From IMG/VR virus record IMGVR_UViG_3300005529_000047, positions 1 to 51,394 of that record: a stretch of DNA of 51,394 bases. One strand, given 5' to 3'. A program made the position numbers and the translations under genes. Below the pieces are notes generated by a model. That model worked only from the letters and a program-made list of their open reading frames with translations. It did no database searches and was not told the DNA's origin. The DNA comes from a virus. This document shows, piece by piece, positions 7,083 through 14,868 of this stretch (the first letter of the stretch is position 1; every line of letters begins with the position of its first letter).

Positions 7083-7385
7083 ATGGACATGCAGATCGCC
7101 GCCGAGGAGCTGGCCGCGCTCGACGCCCAAGCCGCCGCGGCGCTCGGGGGCGACGCCGATCGGCTGGTGCTGCCCGAAAGGGAAACAGAGGGCGAGGACT
7201 TAACTTCAAAGTTAACTCCTGAACAGGAGGCATTCCTGCGGGGCAAGCGATGGACTATCGACCGCCCGACAGGCGTCATCATCGTGGTCCACAGCGGCCC
7301 GCTGCATGGGCCGATCCCCCGGGGTATTCGGTGTATTCCCGCGAGCAACAAGACGCTGCGCCGCAGGCGGGCGGTGCATCTATGA
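7083..7385 (+). CDS. Hypothetical protein, 100 aa
   Basis: ATG 7083 has AGGAGG at 7074-7079. The N-terminal half is an Ala-rich helix and the C-terminal half beta-strand rich (TGVIIVVHSGPLHGPIPRG), ending in a basic tail (NKTLRRRRAVHL). The stop overlaps the next gene (ATGA). No family recognised. Confidence 0.55.
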   Translation: MDMQIAAEELAALDAQAAAALGGDADRLVLPERETEGEDLTSKLTPEQEAFLRGKRWTIDRPTGVIIVVHSGPLHGPIPRGIRCIPASNKTLRRRRAVHL

Positions 7386-7549
7386 CGGCCGCCGAGTGGC
7401 AGTGGCGCTCGGCCGAGCTGCATCGGGCCCACGAGCTGCGGGTGAGCGATATCCACGCCGCCCACGACGACGAGCTCCGGGCCGAGGCGGAGCGCCACGC
7501 CGTCGAGGTGCGGGCCTTGAACGCCGAGTATCTGGGGGCGAACCGATGA
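7382..7549 (+). CDS. Small coiled-coil protein, 55 aa
   Basis: ATG 7382 overlaps the previous stop. The product is almost one charged helix, rich in His, Ala and Glu (RAHELRVSDIHAAHDDELRA), probably a coiled coil. It overlaps the next gene by four bases. Function unknown. Confidence 0.5.
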   Translation: MTAAEWQWRSAELHRAHELRVSDIHAAHDDELRAEAERHAVEVRALNAEYLGANR

Positions 7550-7752
7550 TCGCGGCCGTCGTCACCGACAAGAACGAGCGGCACAAGCTGCCGCCGACCG
7601 TCGCGCTGATCGTCGAGGAGATCGTGGCCATGGGGGAGGAGATCGAGGCGGTCTACGCGGGCGTGTTCCAGGCCGACATCGGGCCCGCCGAGGTGCACGC
7701 GCGGTTTACAAAGGTGCGCCCACGTCTGAAGCGGCCAGCCGGGGTGAGATAA
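7546..7752 (+). CDS. Hypothetical protein, 68 aa
   Basis: ATG 7546 overlaps the previous stop. The protein has an acidic helix (LIVEEIVAMGEEIEAVYAG) and a basic tail. Its TAA (7750-7752) is embedded in the -10 of leader cassette 2, so transcription of the packaging genes begins exactly where this operon ends. No family recognised. Confidence 0.5.
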   Translation: MIAAVVTDKNERHKLPPTVALIVEEIVAMGEEIEAVYAGVFQADIGPAEVHARFTKVRPRLKRPAGVR

Positions 7753-7827
7753 TAGACCCAGCCGAATAGCCAGCCGTATCCGAAATGCGTGGGCGGCATC
7801 TCTCCTGGTGAGGGGTGCCGCTTTTTT
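7745..7827 (+). promoter_or_regulatory. Leader cassette 2: extended -10, decamer, hairpin with T6
   Basis: TGA plus GATAAT (7745-7753) is an extended -10. GCCGTATCCG lies at 7773-7782. GCGGCA (7793-7798) pairs with TGCCGC (7816-7821), with further pairs inside, followed by T6 (7822-7827). GAGGAG and ATG 7846 follow. Transcription from this -10 must pass the hairpin before reaching the small terminase gene. Confidence 0.7.
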
Positions 7828-7845
7828 CGTACCCCGAGGAGCCAG

Positions 7846-8418
7846 ATGAAGGAGACCGCGCGCGCGAGGCAGGCGTGGGCCGATTACCTCGCGCTGGGCC
7901 CCGATCGGAGCCTCGAAAAGCTCCTCCAGCGGTACCAAAGCGGCACCAAGGCGGCACCAGCCACGAGCCTCACCAGGCTGAAGCTGTGGTCCCGCACGTT
8001 CGGCTGGCAGCAGCGGCTGCAGGTAATCGCCGATGAGGTGGCCCGGGCAGCCGAGGAGAAGGAGCGAGAGTATCGGCGCTTGATCATGGAGGACGGCTAC
8101 GCCCTACCGCACGAACGCGTACGCGCCCTCAAGCAGCTCGCCGGGATCCTCTTCGAGGAGCTGACTGCCGAGGACGAAGCCGCTAACCGCCTGTGGATCG
8201 ACGACGTGAAGCAGGTCGGCAAGGGCGAGGGGGCGCTGCGCGTCGACATCGAGCGCTTCAACACGGGTGAGGTCGACCAGTTCCGTCGTGTGCTGGATGA
8301 CATCGCCAAAGAGACAGGCGGCCGTGCGGCGAAGGTGGAGCACACCGGCAAGGACGGCGCCCCGATCCAGATCACGGAGATCGTCGCGGTTCTCCCGCCT
8401 GAATCTCGCGACGAATGA
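7846..8418 (+). CDS. Terminase small subunit-like protein, 190 aa
   Basis: ATG 7846 has GAGGAG 5-10 bases upstream; an in-frame GTG at 7789 lies inside the hairpin and is unlikely. Position directly before the large terminase with an ATGA overlap, an N-terminal helix-turn-helix-like part (ATSLTRLKLWSRTFGWQQRL at about residues 40-59) and a long helical middle fit the DNA-recognition subunit of the packaging motor. The C-terminal end is strand-rich (ITEIVAVLPPE). Identity rests mostly on context and size. Confidence 0.7.
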   Translation: MKETARARQAWADYLALGPDRSLEKLLQRYQSGTKAAPATSLTRLKLWSRTFGWQQRLQVIADEVARAAEEKEREYRRLIMEDGYALPHERVRALKQLAGILFEELTAEDEAANRLWIDDVKQVGKGEGALRVDIERFNTGEVDQFRRVLDDIAKETGGRAAKVEHTGKDGAPIQITEIVAVLPPESRDE

Positions 8419-9677
8419 TCGCGGCATCCCCCTCGCGGCCGCTCAAGGAGATCATCGGCGGCCAGCTCCGCTACAACTTCCATCCCGGCCAGGCCCGCGC
8501 GTGGCGGAGCCCCGCCCGGTTCGTCTTCATCATCAGCGGCACTCAGGGCGGGAAGACGTCCTTCGGTCCGCTTTGGCTCCATCGGGAAATCACGATGGAG
8601 GGCCCGGGCGACTACCTCGCTGTCGGCCCGACCTACCCGCTGATGAAGCTGAAGATGCTTCCCGAGTTCCTCTCGCTCTTCGAGGACACGCTGCACCTCG
8701 GGACCTGGCATGCGGGCGACCACTACTTCGGCTTCCACGATGGACGGACGCGCGTCATCTTCGGCTCAGCCACGCACCCCAACAGCCTCGAGTCCGCCAC
8801 CGCGAAGGGCGCCTGGCTCGACGAGTGCGGCCAGGACGAGTTTCGCCAGGGGAGTTGGGAGGCCGTTCTGCGGCGCCTCTCGCTCGCTCAGGGGCGCGCG
8901 CTCGGAACGACGACGCCCTACAACCTCGGCTGGCTGAAGCAGCAGGTATTCGATCGCTTCAAGCGACGCGAGGTCGGCTACGAGGTCATCCAGTTCGCGT
9001 CGACCGCCAACCCCGTCTTCCCCCAGGACGAGTACGAGCGCGCTCGGCGGGAGCTTCCGGACTGGAAGTTCAACATGTTCTACCGCGGCCAGTTCGAGCG
9101 GCCGGCGGGGCTCATCTACAACGACTTCCAGGACGTGTACCGGGAAGAGGGCGGCCACCTGGTCCACCCCTTCGACATCCCCGCGGACTGGCAGGCCTTC
9201 GGCGGCCTCGACTTCGGCGCAGTGAACACCGCCCGCCTCATTGCCCGGAAGCAGCCCTTGACCGACGTGCTGTACATCACCCACGAGTGGCACGGCGGCG
9301 GCCTGTCGACGCCCGAGCACGTCGGGGAGATGAAGAGGCTGACCGCGGGCATGAACTTCCGCACCTGGCACGGCGGCGCAAAAAGCGAAGTCCAACAGCG
9401 AATGGACTACCGCGCGGCAGGGCTCACCGTGCTGGAGCCGCCGATCAGCGACGTCGAGTCGGGGATCAGCCACGTCATCACCGCGCTGCGAACCTACACG
9501 CTGTACGTGTTCGACACCTGTACAGGGCTGCGCGACGAGTTCGGGACATACGCCCGCGAGCTTGACGAGGCGGGCGAGCCGACCGCGAAGATCAAGGATA
9601 AGGCGACGTTTCACCGGCTCGACGCGCTCCGGTACCTTATCCTGGGGTGCGCGCGGCCGAGGGGAGGAGTGTTTTGA
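8415..9677 (+). CDS. terL: Terminase large subunit, 420 aa
   Basis: ATG 8415 overlaps the small subunit stop. ATPase motifs are clear: Walker A GTQGGKTS at residues 42-49 and Walker B WLDECGQ at 134-140. The C-terminal nuclease begins with GGLDFGAVN (Asp266), and a late Asp lies in FHRLDALRYL. The enzyme cuts concatemeric DNA and drives it into the prohead through the portal. Length is normal for siphovirus terminases. The stop overlaps the next gene's TTG start. Confidence 0.95.
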   Translation: MIAASPSRPLKEIIGGQLRYNFHPGQARAWRSPARFVFIISGTQGGKTSFGPLWLHREITMEGPGDYLAVGPTYPLMKLKMLPEFLSLFEDTLHLGTWHAGDHYFGFHDGRTRVIFGSATHPNSLESATAKGAWLDECGQDEFRQGSWEAVLRRLSLAQGRALGTTTPYNLGWLKQQVFDRFKRREVGYEVIQFASTANPVFPQDEYERARRELPDWKFNMFYRGQFERPAGLIYNDFQDVYREEGGHLVHPFDIPADWQAFGGLDFGAVNTARLIARKQPLTDVLYITHEWHGGGLSTPEHVGEMKRLTAGMNFRTWHGGAKSEVQQRMDYRAAGLTVLEPPISDVESGISHVITALRTYTLYVFDTCTGLRDEFGTYARELDEAGEPTAKIKDKATFHRLDALRYLILGCARPRGGVF

Positions 9678-9934
9678 CGAAGAGCGAAAGGAAGCGATAC
9701 ATCGCCATCGATGAGCTGACTGCTGACTTTCTCGGCGTGTCGGCGAATCAGGAGATGCTTCGCGAGCATCTCGAATCGCTGGGAAAGCCCGATGCGTGGA
9801 TCGTCACGGTGGGAGCGACGACCGAACGCTTTAGCTTCTTCCACCGCACGCCCATCGGCATGACGGAGAAGGTTATCGACATTCCCCGCAGGGACACAGT
9901 CAGGATAGGGCGCCGCCGGTCCTGCGGGCTATAA
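9674..9934 (+). CDS. Hypothetical protein, 86 aa
   Basis: TTG 9674 is chosen because GGGGAGGAG at 9661-9669 is well spaced from it and it overlaps the terminase stop (TTGA). The product is mixed alpha/beta with no recognised domain. Its stop codon lies in the -10 of leader cassette 3 (TATAAT 9930-9935), the same arrangement as at cassette 2. Confidence 0.5.
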   Translation: MTKSERKRYIAIDELTADFLGVSANQEMLREHLESLGKPDAWIVTVGATTERFSFFHRTPIGMTEKVIDIPRRDTVRIGRRRSCGL

Positions 9935-10002
9935 TCGCACCAGACAAGCCGTATCCGAAAACGAATGGGCGGCGCCTCTTTCCCGGGGGCGCCGCCTTTT
10001 TT
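9930..10002 (+). promoter_or_regulatory. Leader cassette 3: TATAAT, decamer, perfect hairpin with T6
   Basis: A consensus TATAAT lies at 9930-9935. GCCGTATCCG is at 9948-9957, so it would be within the first 10-20 bases of RNA. GGCGGCGCC (9968-9976) pairs perfectly with GGCGCCGCC (9988-9996), followed by T6 (9997-10002). AAGGAG and ATG 10027 come next. This is the cleanest example of promoter, then terminator-like hairpin, then gene. Confidence 0.75.
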
Positions 10003-10026
10003 CGTGCCCGCACAAGGAGCGCCTCC

Positions 10027-10260
10027 ATGGCAAAGTTGCCGCCCTGGATGAAGAACGCGGAGACATTCCCGATGCCTGACGGAAGAGTCGGGCTGCGCGT
10101 CTCCATAGCGTATTGGGATCTGCGGGTCTGGTTCTACCTCTGCCGTGAGCTCACCGTGCGGCCTCGATACCTGAAGCCGTTCGTTCTCGCCCACCTCTTG
10201 CTCCAATGGGTCGTCCTCCGCGATCTTCGGATCGGGCTCACCGACGACTCTGAGCGCTGA
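10027..10260 (+). CDS. Hypothetical protein, 77 aa
   Basis: ATG 10027 follows AAGGAG (10014-10019) behind leader cassette 3. The protein has aromatic strands (SIAYWDLRVWFYLCREL) and a hydrophobic helix (LKPFVLAHLLLQWVVLRDL) that could lie in or on the membrane. No family is recognised. It heads the operon that includes the portal gene. Confidence 0.55.
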   Translation: MAKLPPWMKNAETFPMPDGRVGLRVSIAYWDLRVWFYLCRELTVRPRYLKPFVLAHLLLQWVVLRDLRIGLTDDSER

Positions 10261-10261
10261 T

Positions 10262-10513
10262 ATGTACTACCCCGGCCTCGGCTGGATCCCGCCGCTCCGT
10301 CAGCCGTGGCCGTACATTGCTCGTTCCGTTGCCTCTCAGATCGGGCGACCCGTAGGCCGCTTCGCCGCTTGGCTCGTGGACGTCTTCGACCTCGACCTCG
10401 CCTTCGGCGGCTTCCTCATCGGCCTGGCGCTCACCACGGCCCTGATCTGGGGCGCCGCCGCCCTCGGCTTCGCATGGTTCGTGCTCCACCGCTGTATGGA
10501 TGGCTGCATCTGA
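10262..10513 (+). CDS. Small membrane protein, 83 aa
   Basis: ATG 10262 lies one base after the previous stop. A Pro/aromatic N-terminus (YYPGLGWIPPLRQPWPY) is followed by an amphipathic segment and one long membrane helix (FGGFLIGLALTTALIWGAA through about residue 74), ending in a short Cys-containing tail. Its place before the portal is unusual for a membrane protein. Function unknown. Confidence 0.55.
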   Translation: MYYPGLGWIPPLRQPWPYIARSVASQIGRPVGRFAAWLVDVFDLDLAFGGFLIGLALTTALIWGAAALGFAWFVLHRCMDGCI

Positions 10514-10707
10514 TGGCCCGCACCTGCGCGCGCTGTGGCTTCACCATCCCCGATGGCCTCACGACCTGCCCGACCTGCGGGCTCGTGTCCCAGGCGACGT
10601 ACCTCCAGGAGCAGCTCGACACCGCCATCGCTGGCGCCTATGAAGGCCACATCATCACGCCGACCTACGAGCGCTTGCGCGCATACCTCGGGAGGGCGTT
10701 CTCATGA
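10513..10707 (+). CDS. Zinc ribbon fused to AYEGH helix, 64 aa
   Basis: ATG 10513 overlaps the previous stop (TGATG). Residues 5-22 are a zinc ribbon (CARCGF...CPTCGL); the rest is a helix with AIAGAYEGH and a Y..LR..L end, matching the separate protein encoded at 5910. It thus looks like a one-chain version of the 5683/5910 pair. Function unknown. Confidence 0.6.
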   Translation: MARTCARCGFTIPDGLTTCPTCGLVSQATYLQEQLDTAIAGAYEGHIITPTYERLRAYLGRAFS

Positions 10708-11015
10708 TCAAGGCCGAGCAGCGCGCGCGATTCCTCGCCGAGCTCGGGGACAAGCTACGCGATCTCTTCCCCGACACGCGCATCAGCGTGCGTGAGGCCC
10801 CGCACGATCCGACGTCCGGGCCGCCACGGACCGACTGGCTCGACTTCCTGGTGAAGCTCAGCACGGACTTCGGCGGGTACATGTTCCGCCAGGCGGTTAG
10901 CGACGAGCTCCTCGCTGATGCGCTCCCCGGCGCTTTCGCCGACTACGTGGTCAGCAGAATAGCCGCCGGCACCGTGGTGCGGATAATCGCCCCGGGCGCC
11001 GAGGAGGCTTGCTGA
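10704..11015 (+). CDS. Hypothetical protein, 103 aa
   Basis: ATG 10704 overlaps the previous stop (ATGA), and the stop overlaps the portal ATG (TGATG). Mixed alpha/beta with a basic N-terminal helix (QRARFLAELGDKLRDLFP); no known family. Tight coupling suggests it is made together with the portal. Confidence 0.55.
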   Translation: MIKAEQRARFLAELGDKLRDLFPDTRISVREAPHDPTSGPPRTDWLDFLVKLSTDFGGYMFRQAVSDELLADALPGAFADYVVSRIAAGTVVRIIAPGAEEAC

Positions 11016-12973
11016 TGGGCGTTGCCCGTCGCACTGTTGCCCCTGTCGGCGCCGCCCTGAAGGCCGCCGCGGCGGCAGCGCGCAAGCCGAACGAGATCAC
11101 CGCGCGCGCCGCGGTCCCGCTCAATCCGGGTCTCGTGCCAATCCCGCCCCAGCAGCCCTACGAGATCTATGCGCGCGAGGGCTACAGCCAGAACGAGCTG
11201 GTCTTCGCCTGCGTCCAGTGCCTCGCCACCTCCGCCGCCGAGCCCGTCGTCGCCGCTTACAAGGGCAACGGGAAGCAAGAGAAGCAGCTCGATCAGCACG
11301 AGGTCCTCACGCTCCTCAATCGCCCGAACAAGTGGCTCTCGCCCTACCAGTTCATCGCTGGCATCGTGGCCTATCGGTCCCTCGCGGGGAACGTGTACAT
11401 CGAGAAGGTCCGCTCCCGCGCGGGCAAGGTCGTCGAGCTCTGGCTCCTGCGGCCCGATCGCGTCCACATCCTGGCCGACCCGGACACGTACATCTCGGGC
11501 TACCGCTATCAGATTGGCGGCCATTGGTGGGACATCCCCCCCGAGGACCTGATCCACCTGCGGTCCTTCAACCCCCTCGACGATCACTACGGCATGCCGC
11601 CGCTGATGCCCGTCGCCGGCCGCGTCGATATTGACAACTGGTCCCGGGCCTTCATCGCGGCCTTCTTCCGGAACGGCGGCGTGCCCGCGGGGCTCCTCAA
11701 GGTGAAGCGGCCCCTCGAGGAAGAGGAGCGCGAGGTCATCCGGGCGCGCTTCCGGGGCGAGTACGGCGGCCCCGCCGGCTGGCACAACCTGGCCATCATC
11801 GACCTGGAGGGCGCCGACGCCGAGTTCCAGGCCGCGGGTCTCCCGATGGGCGACCGCGGGCTCGCGATGCCCGAGCTCAACTTCATCTCCGAGGCGCGGA
11901 TCGCCGGTGCCTTTGGCGTGCCCCTCTCCCTCGTCCAGACGGTGCTTGGCATGAAGTCCAGCTCCTACGCGAACCGCGAGGCGGACGAGGACTGGTTCTG
12001 GCGGGGCACGCTCGCCCCCCTGTACCGCGAGGTCAGCGACGGCCTCACGATGGGACTTCTCCCCGACTTCCCCGGCCTCGACCGGATCGGCTTCGACATG
12101 TCGACGGTGCGCGCCCTCCAGGAAGACGACGACAAGAAGCACGACCGCCTGCGGAAGGACATGGCTGCCGGCGGCATCACCCAGGAGGAGTTCCGCAAGG
12201 CGGCCGGGTACGACGATAAGATCAACCCGAACGACACGTACGTGGTCACCTCGAGCCTGCTGGCCATGCCCGTCGATAAGTTCGTGAGCGAAGAGGAAGA
12301 TCCGGATACCGAAGTCGCCGACGTCGGTGAATCGCACGGGATCGACCCGAACGCCCCGCCGACCCAAGCGAAGGGCGATGCGTCGACGCAAGCGAAGGCC
12401 CCTGCTCCGACGGGCGACGAGGTGAAGCTGTGGGCCAGCTCCATCGAGACCAAGAGCGAGAACAGTGGCTTGATGGTCTGCTGCTACGTGCCAGCCGACC
12501 TTGCCCAGAAGATCGCGATGGACACCGACAGCTATCCGGGCGCTCTCGCGCCGGCCGACCACCACGTCACCCTCGCCTATGTGTCCAACCCGACTCCCGA
12601 TCATGAGCAGGCAGCGCTCGCCGTCGCTCACATGGTCAGCGACCACCTGCCAATCGAGGCCAAGCTGAGCGGCGCCGCCCGCTTTGCAGCCGCGGCCGGC
12701 GAGGACCCCTATGTCGCCCTCGTCGACTCGCCAGCGCTCCACGAGCTGCAGAAGGAGCTAGTACAGCACCTGCAGCGCGCATCCGTGCCGGTCTCGACCG
12801 AGCATGCCTTCACGCCCCATGTGACCCTCGCGTACCTCAGCAAGGAAGACCCGACCCCGACGACCGGTCCCATGAGTGAGCCGATGCCCTTGCGGCTCGA
12901 AACGATCGCGGTGAAGCGGGGCGATGGGGCCCCGATCCTGGTCCGTCGCGTGGGAGCACCAACCGTTGCCTAG
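11015..12973 (+). CDS. HK97-type portal protein fused to a C-terminal 2H phosphoesterase domain, 652 aa
   Basis: ATG 11015 has GAGGAGG at 11000-11006. Residues about 40-430 are a standard HK97-family portal (SQNELVFACVQCLATSAAEP, LAGNVYIEK, later KSSSYANREADEDWFWRGTL), the 12-mer through which DNA enters and leaves the head. After an acidic and Thr/Ala/Lys linker, residues 484-652 form an added domain with two H-x-T motifs, H517-V-T519 in HHVTLAY and H602-V-T604 in PHVTLAYL, 85 residues apart. That is the signature of 2H phosphoesterases (LigT/2'-5' RNA ligase type). The portal alone would end near residue 440-480. The partner substrate is unknown; tRNA or cyclic-nucleotide ends are possible. 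Confidence 0.85.
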   Translation: MGVARRTVAPVGAALKAAAAAARKPNEITARAAVPLNPGLVPIPPQQPYEIYAREGYSQNELVFACVQCLATSAAEPVVAAYKGNGKQEKQLDQHEVLTLLNRPNKWLSPYQFIAGIVAYRSLAGNVYIEKVRSRAGKVVELWLLRPDRVHILADPDTYISGYRYQIGGHWWDIPPEDLIHLRSFNPLDDHYGMPPLMPVAGRVDIDNWSRAFIAAFFRNGGVPAGLLKVKRPLEEEEREVIRARFRGEYGGPAGWHNLAIIDLEGADAEFQAAGLPMGDRGLAMPELNFISEARIAGAFGVPLSLVQTVLGMKSSSYANREADEDWFWRGTLAPLYREVSDGLTMGLLPDFPGLDRIGFDMSTVRALQEDDDKKHDRLRKDMAAGGITQEEFRKAAGYDDKINPNDTYVVTSSLLAMPVDKFVSEEEDPDTEVADVGESHGIDPNAPPTQAKGDASTQAKAPAPTGDEVKLWASSIETKSENSGLMVCCYVPADLAQKIAMDTDSYPGALAPADHHVTLAYVSNPTPDHEQAALAVAHMVSDHLPIEAKLSGAARFAAAAGEDPYVALVDSPALHELQKELVQHLQRASVPVSTEHAFTPHVTLAYLSKEDPTPTTGPMSEPMPLRLETIAVKRGDGAPILVRRVGAPTVA

Positions 12974-12983
12974 GAGAAAGACC

Positions 12984-13334
12984 GTGGACGAGAGCCAGCA
13001 GCCCGTACCCGACACCGCGCCCGGAAAGAATGACGGAGACGCCCCGGACACTTCCCGGACCATTCCTCACATTCTGGGGAGCGCCCCCGTGGCGCCCCTG
13101 ACGCCCGAGAAGGCGCACTATCTGCTGGCCCTCCGCTCGGCCGGTCGCAGCGGTGACGAAGCCGCCGACGCGATGGTCGTCGACCACCAGGTCGCGCACG
13201 ACGTCGAGAAGGCCCTGACCGATTGGCTGCTCGAGCCCGAGCACGCCGACGTCGCCATGGCCCTGGTCGACGATCCCTCGATCCGTCGATTCATGATGCT
13301 GATCCAGCAGGCCCGGACGAACGGGCGCATCTAA
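12984..13334 (+). CDS. Hypothetical protein between portal and MuF genes, 116 aa
   Basis: GTG 12984 follows TAGGAGAAAG. An unstructured, acidic N-terminus leads to a helical domain (LTPEKAHYLLALRSAGRSGD, later a helix ending RRFMMLIQQARTNGR). Placement suggests a head-associated role, but no family is recognised. Confidence 0.55.
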   Translation: MDESQQPVPDTAPGKNDGDAPDTSRTIPHILGSAPVAPLTPEKAHYLLALRSAGRSGDEAADAMVVDHQVAHDVEKALTDWLLEPEHADVAMALVDDPSIRRFMMLIQQARTNGRI

Positions 13335-13338
13335 CCCG

Positions 13339-14136
13339 ATGGCCTCCCCAGCTCGCGCATTCCGCGCGGAATCCCACGCTCGGCGCGTGCGCCAGCTCCG
13401 CGACCAGCATGCGCGGCGCCTCACGGTCACCCTGCGCCGGTTCTTCCGCGAGCAGGCCGAGCGCGTCGTGCGTCGCTACCTGCACCGGTACGGGCTGCAG
13501 GCCAAGGGCGAGGCCCACGACCTCCTGGATGACGACGAGACGACGCGGCTGGCCCGCGTGCTCGTGGCAGCGCTCGGCGTGTCAGCCCGCGACGCGATGG
13601 ACCTGGCTGCGGCCTTTCTCGCCGAGGAGCCCCTATCAGAGAACGAACGGATCACGGCGCTCTTGTCGGCAAGTGCCCAGCGGGTCGTCGGCATCAACGC
13701 CTATACGCGGCGCATGATCCAGGAGGCCCTCGTCGCAGGACGCGCTGCGGGCTACACGCCCTACCAGATCGCCTACGGCGTCGCCAAGGACGGGTTCCGC
13801 GGGCTCGCGGACGTGGTCGCGGAGACATACAAGGGCCGGGCGGAGACCATCGCGAGAACGGAGCTCGGTACGGTCATGAATCTGGCGGCCGTCCAGCGGG
13901 TGGAGCGAGCTGGCCTCACGCAGGTGCAGCTCATGGATGGACCGGGGTGTCACTTGTTCACCCATACAAGCGGTCCTCTCGCCAACGGCCTCGTGGTGAG
14001 CCTAGCGGAGGCTCAGCGCTATCCCCTGAGTCACATAAATTGTCGACGAGTCGTGCTCCCGTACCGCCCCGAATGGGGTGGCCTTGGGGAGGCGCCGACG
14101 ATCGTGCAGGTGCCGCAGATCGTGAGGGCCGCGTGA
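13339..14136 (+). CDS. Phage head morphogenesis protein, MuF/SPP1 gp7 type, 265 aa
   Basis: ATG 13339 follows the previous stop by four bases. The N-terminal half is helical and basic; the C-terminal half has the MuF signature: RAETIARTELGTVMN, a short metal-binding style loop (DGPGCH), and SHINCRRVVLPY. MuF-like minor head proteins sit at the portal vertex and may travel into the cell with DNA. The palindrome ATTCCGCGCGGAAT falls in codons 7-12. The stop overlaps the next gene. Confidence 0.85.
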   Translation: MASPARAFRAESHARRVRQLRDQHARRLTVTLRRFFREQAERVVRRYLHRYGLQAKGEAHDLLDDDETTRLARVLVAALGVSARDAMDLAAAFLAEEPLSENERITALLSASAQRVVGINAYTRRMIQEALVAGRAAGYTPYQIAYGVAKDGFRGLADVVAETYKGRAETIARTELGTVMNLAAVQRVERAGLTQVQLMDGPGCHLFTHTSGPLANGLVVSLAEAQRYPLSHINCRRVVLPYRPEWGGLGEAPTIVQVPQIVRAA

Positions 14137-14342
14137 GCCGCGCCCAACCACCGAGCCTGCCGCCGGGCGTCGTGCAGCTCCGGTGCTGCGCCTGCGGCTA
14201 CTTCCTGATGAACGCGCGGGACTTCGGCCAGGCCGTGTGCGAGAAATGCGGCGCCGAGACCACCTACCGATCGAGAACCGAGCGGCGCCGTGGTACGCTT
14301 GAGACACCAGAGGGCCAGGGTCCGACCCTGAGCCGCACATAG
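14133..14342 (+). CDS. Com-like zinc-ribbon protein, 69 aa
   Basis: GTG 14133 overlaps the MuF-like stop (GTGA). The core reads LRCCACGYFLMNARDFGQAV then CEKCGAETTYR, a spacing like phage Mu Com and related ribbons that bind mRNA and adjust translation. The C-terminus is polar. The gene end overlaps the upstream part of leader cassette 4. The RNA-binding role is inference from resemblance. Confidence 0.6.
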   Translation: MSRAQPPSLPPGVVQLRCCACGYFLMNARDFGQAVCEKCGAETTYRSRTERRRGTLETPEGQGPTLSRT

Positions 14343-14419
14343 CTCTTCTCAGGCAGCGTTAGAGATCGCCGTACCCGTAACTAAGGGCGGCTCCCCATAT
14401 GGGGAGCCGCCCTTTCTTT
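14291..14419 (+). promoter_or_regulatory. Leader cassette 4: extended -10, decamer variant, 12-bp hairpin
   Basis: TGG plus TACGCT (14291-14299) is an extended -10 lying inside the end of the Com-like gene. The decamer variant GCCGTACCCG is at 14368-14377. GGGCGGCTCCCC (14385-14396) pairs perfectly with GGGGAGCCGCCC (14401-14412), followed by a T-rich TTTCTTT. The distance from -10 to decamer is the longest in the family. Confidence 0.65.
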
Positions 14420-14438
14420 GTGCTCGGAGAGAATTTCC

Positions 14439-14861
14439 GTGGTCGCATTCAACAAGTACAACTGCTTCCCCCAGGACGTCGGCCGCAAGGTCCACAACCT
14501 GAACGCCGACACGCTCAAGGGCGCTTTCACGAACGCGCCTCCGAACGCCGCGACGCACGCGGTCCTGGCCGACATCACCGAGATCGGCGCGGGCAACGGC
14601 TACTCGGCGGGTGGCGCAACTGTGGGCTCGACGAGCTACGCGCAGACCGCTGGCGTCGCGAAGCTCGCGGGCAACGACGTCACGATCACGGCCTCGGGCG
14701 GCACCATCGGCCCGTTTCGCTACGTCGTGCTCTACAACGCCACCGCTCCAAGCGGCCCCTTGATCGGCTGGTGGGACCGGGGCGCATCCCTGACCCTCCA
14801 GGACGGCGAGAGCTTCACCCAGGACTTTGCGGACAATACCCAGCTCATCTCGCTGACGTAA
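14439..14861 (+). CDS. Probable virion structural protein, 140 aa
   Basis: GTG 14439 has CGGAGAG at 14425-14431 and gives the N-terminus VAFNKYNCFPQDVG; an in-frame TTG at 14418 would lie in the T-tract of the hairpin. The protein is beta-rich with many Thr, Gly and Asn and ends in a strand pair (TLQDGESFTQDFADNTQLIS). Similar small proteins stand among the head genes of many siphoviruses. Role in decoration or assembly is inferred from place. Confidence 0.6.
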   Translation: MVAFNKYNCFPQDVGRKVHNLNADTLKGAFTNAPPNAATHAVLADITEIGAGNGYSAGGATVGSTSYAQTAGVAKLAGNDVTITASGGTIGPFRYVVLYNATAPSGPLIGWWDRGASLTLQDGESFTQDFADNTQLISLT

Positions 14862-14868
14862 GGCCAGT

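Noticed and set aside
7789-8418. GTG 7789 as start of the small terminase
   Set aside because: It lies within the leader hairpin and would add residues encoded by the T-tract; ATG 7846 has a proper ribosome site.
10943-12742. 599-codon open frame on the - strand opposite the portal gene
   Set aside because: It mirrors the portal gene and has the Val/Asp/Arg/Gly-heavy composition of antisense frames in GC-rich DNA, without ribosome site or known motif.
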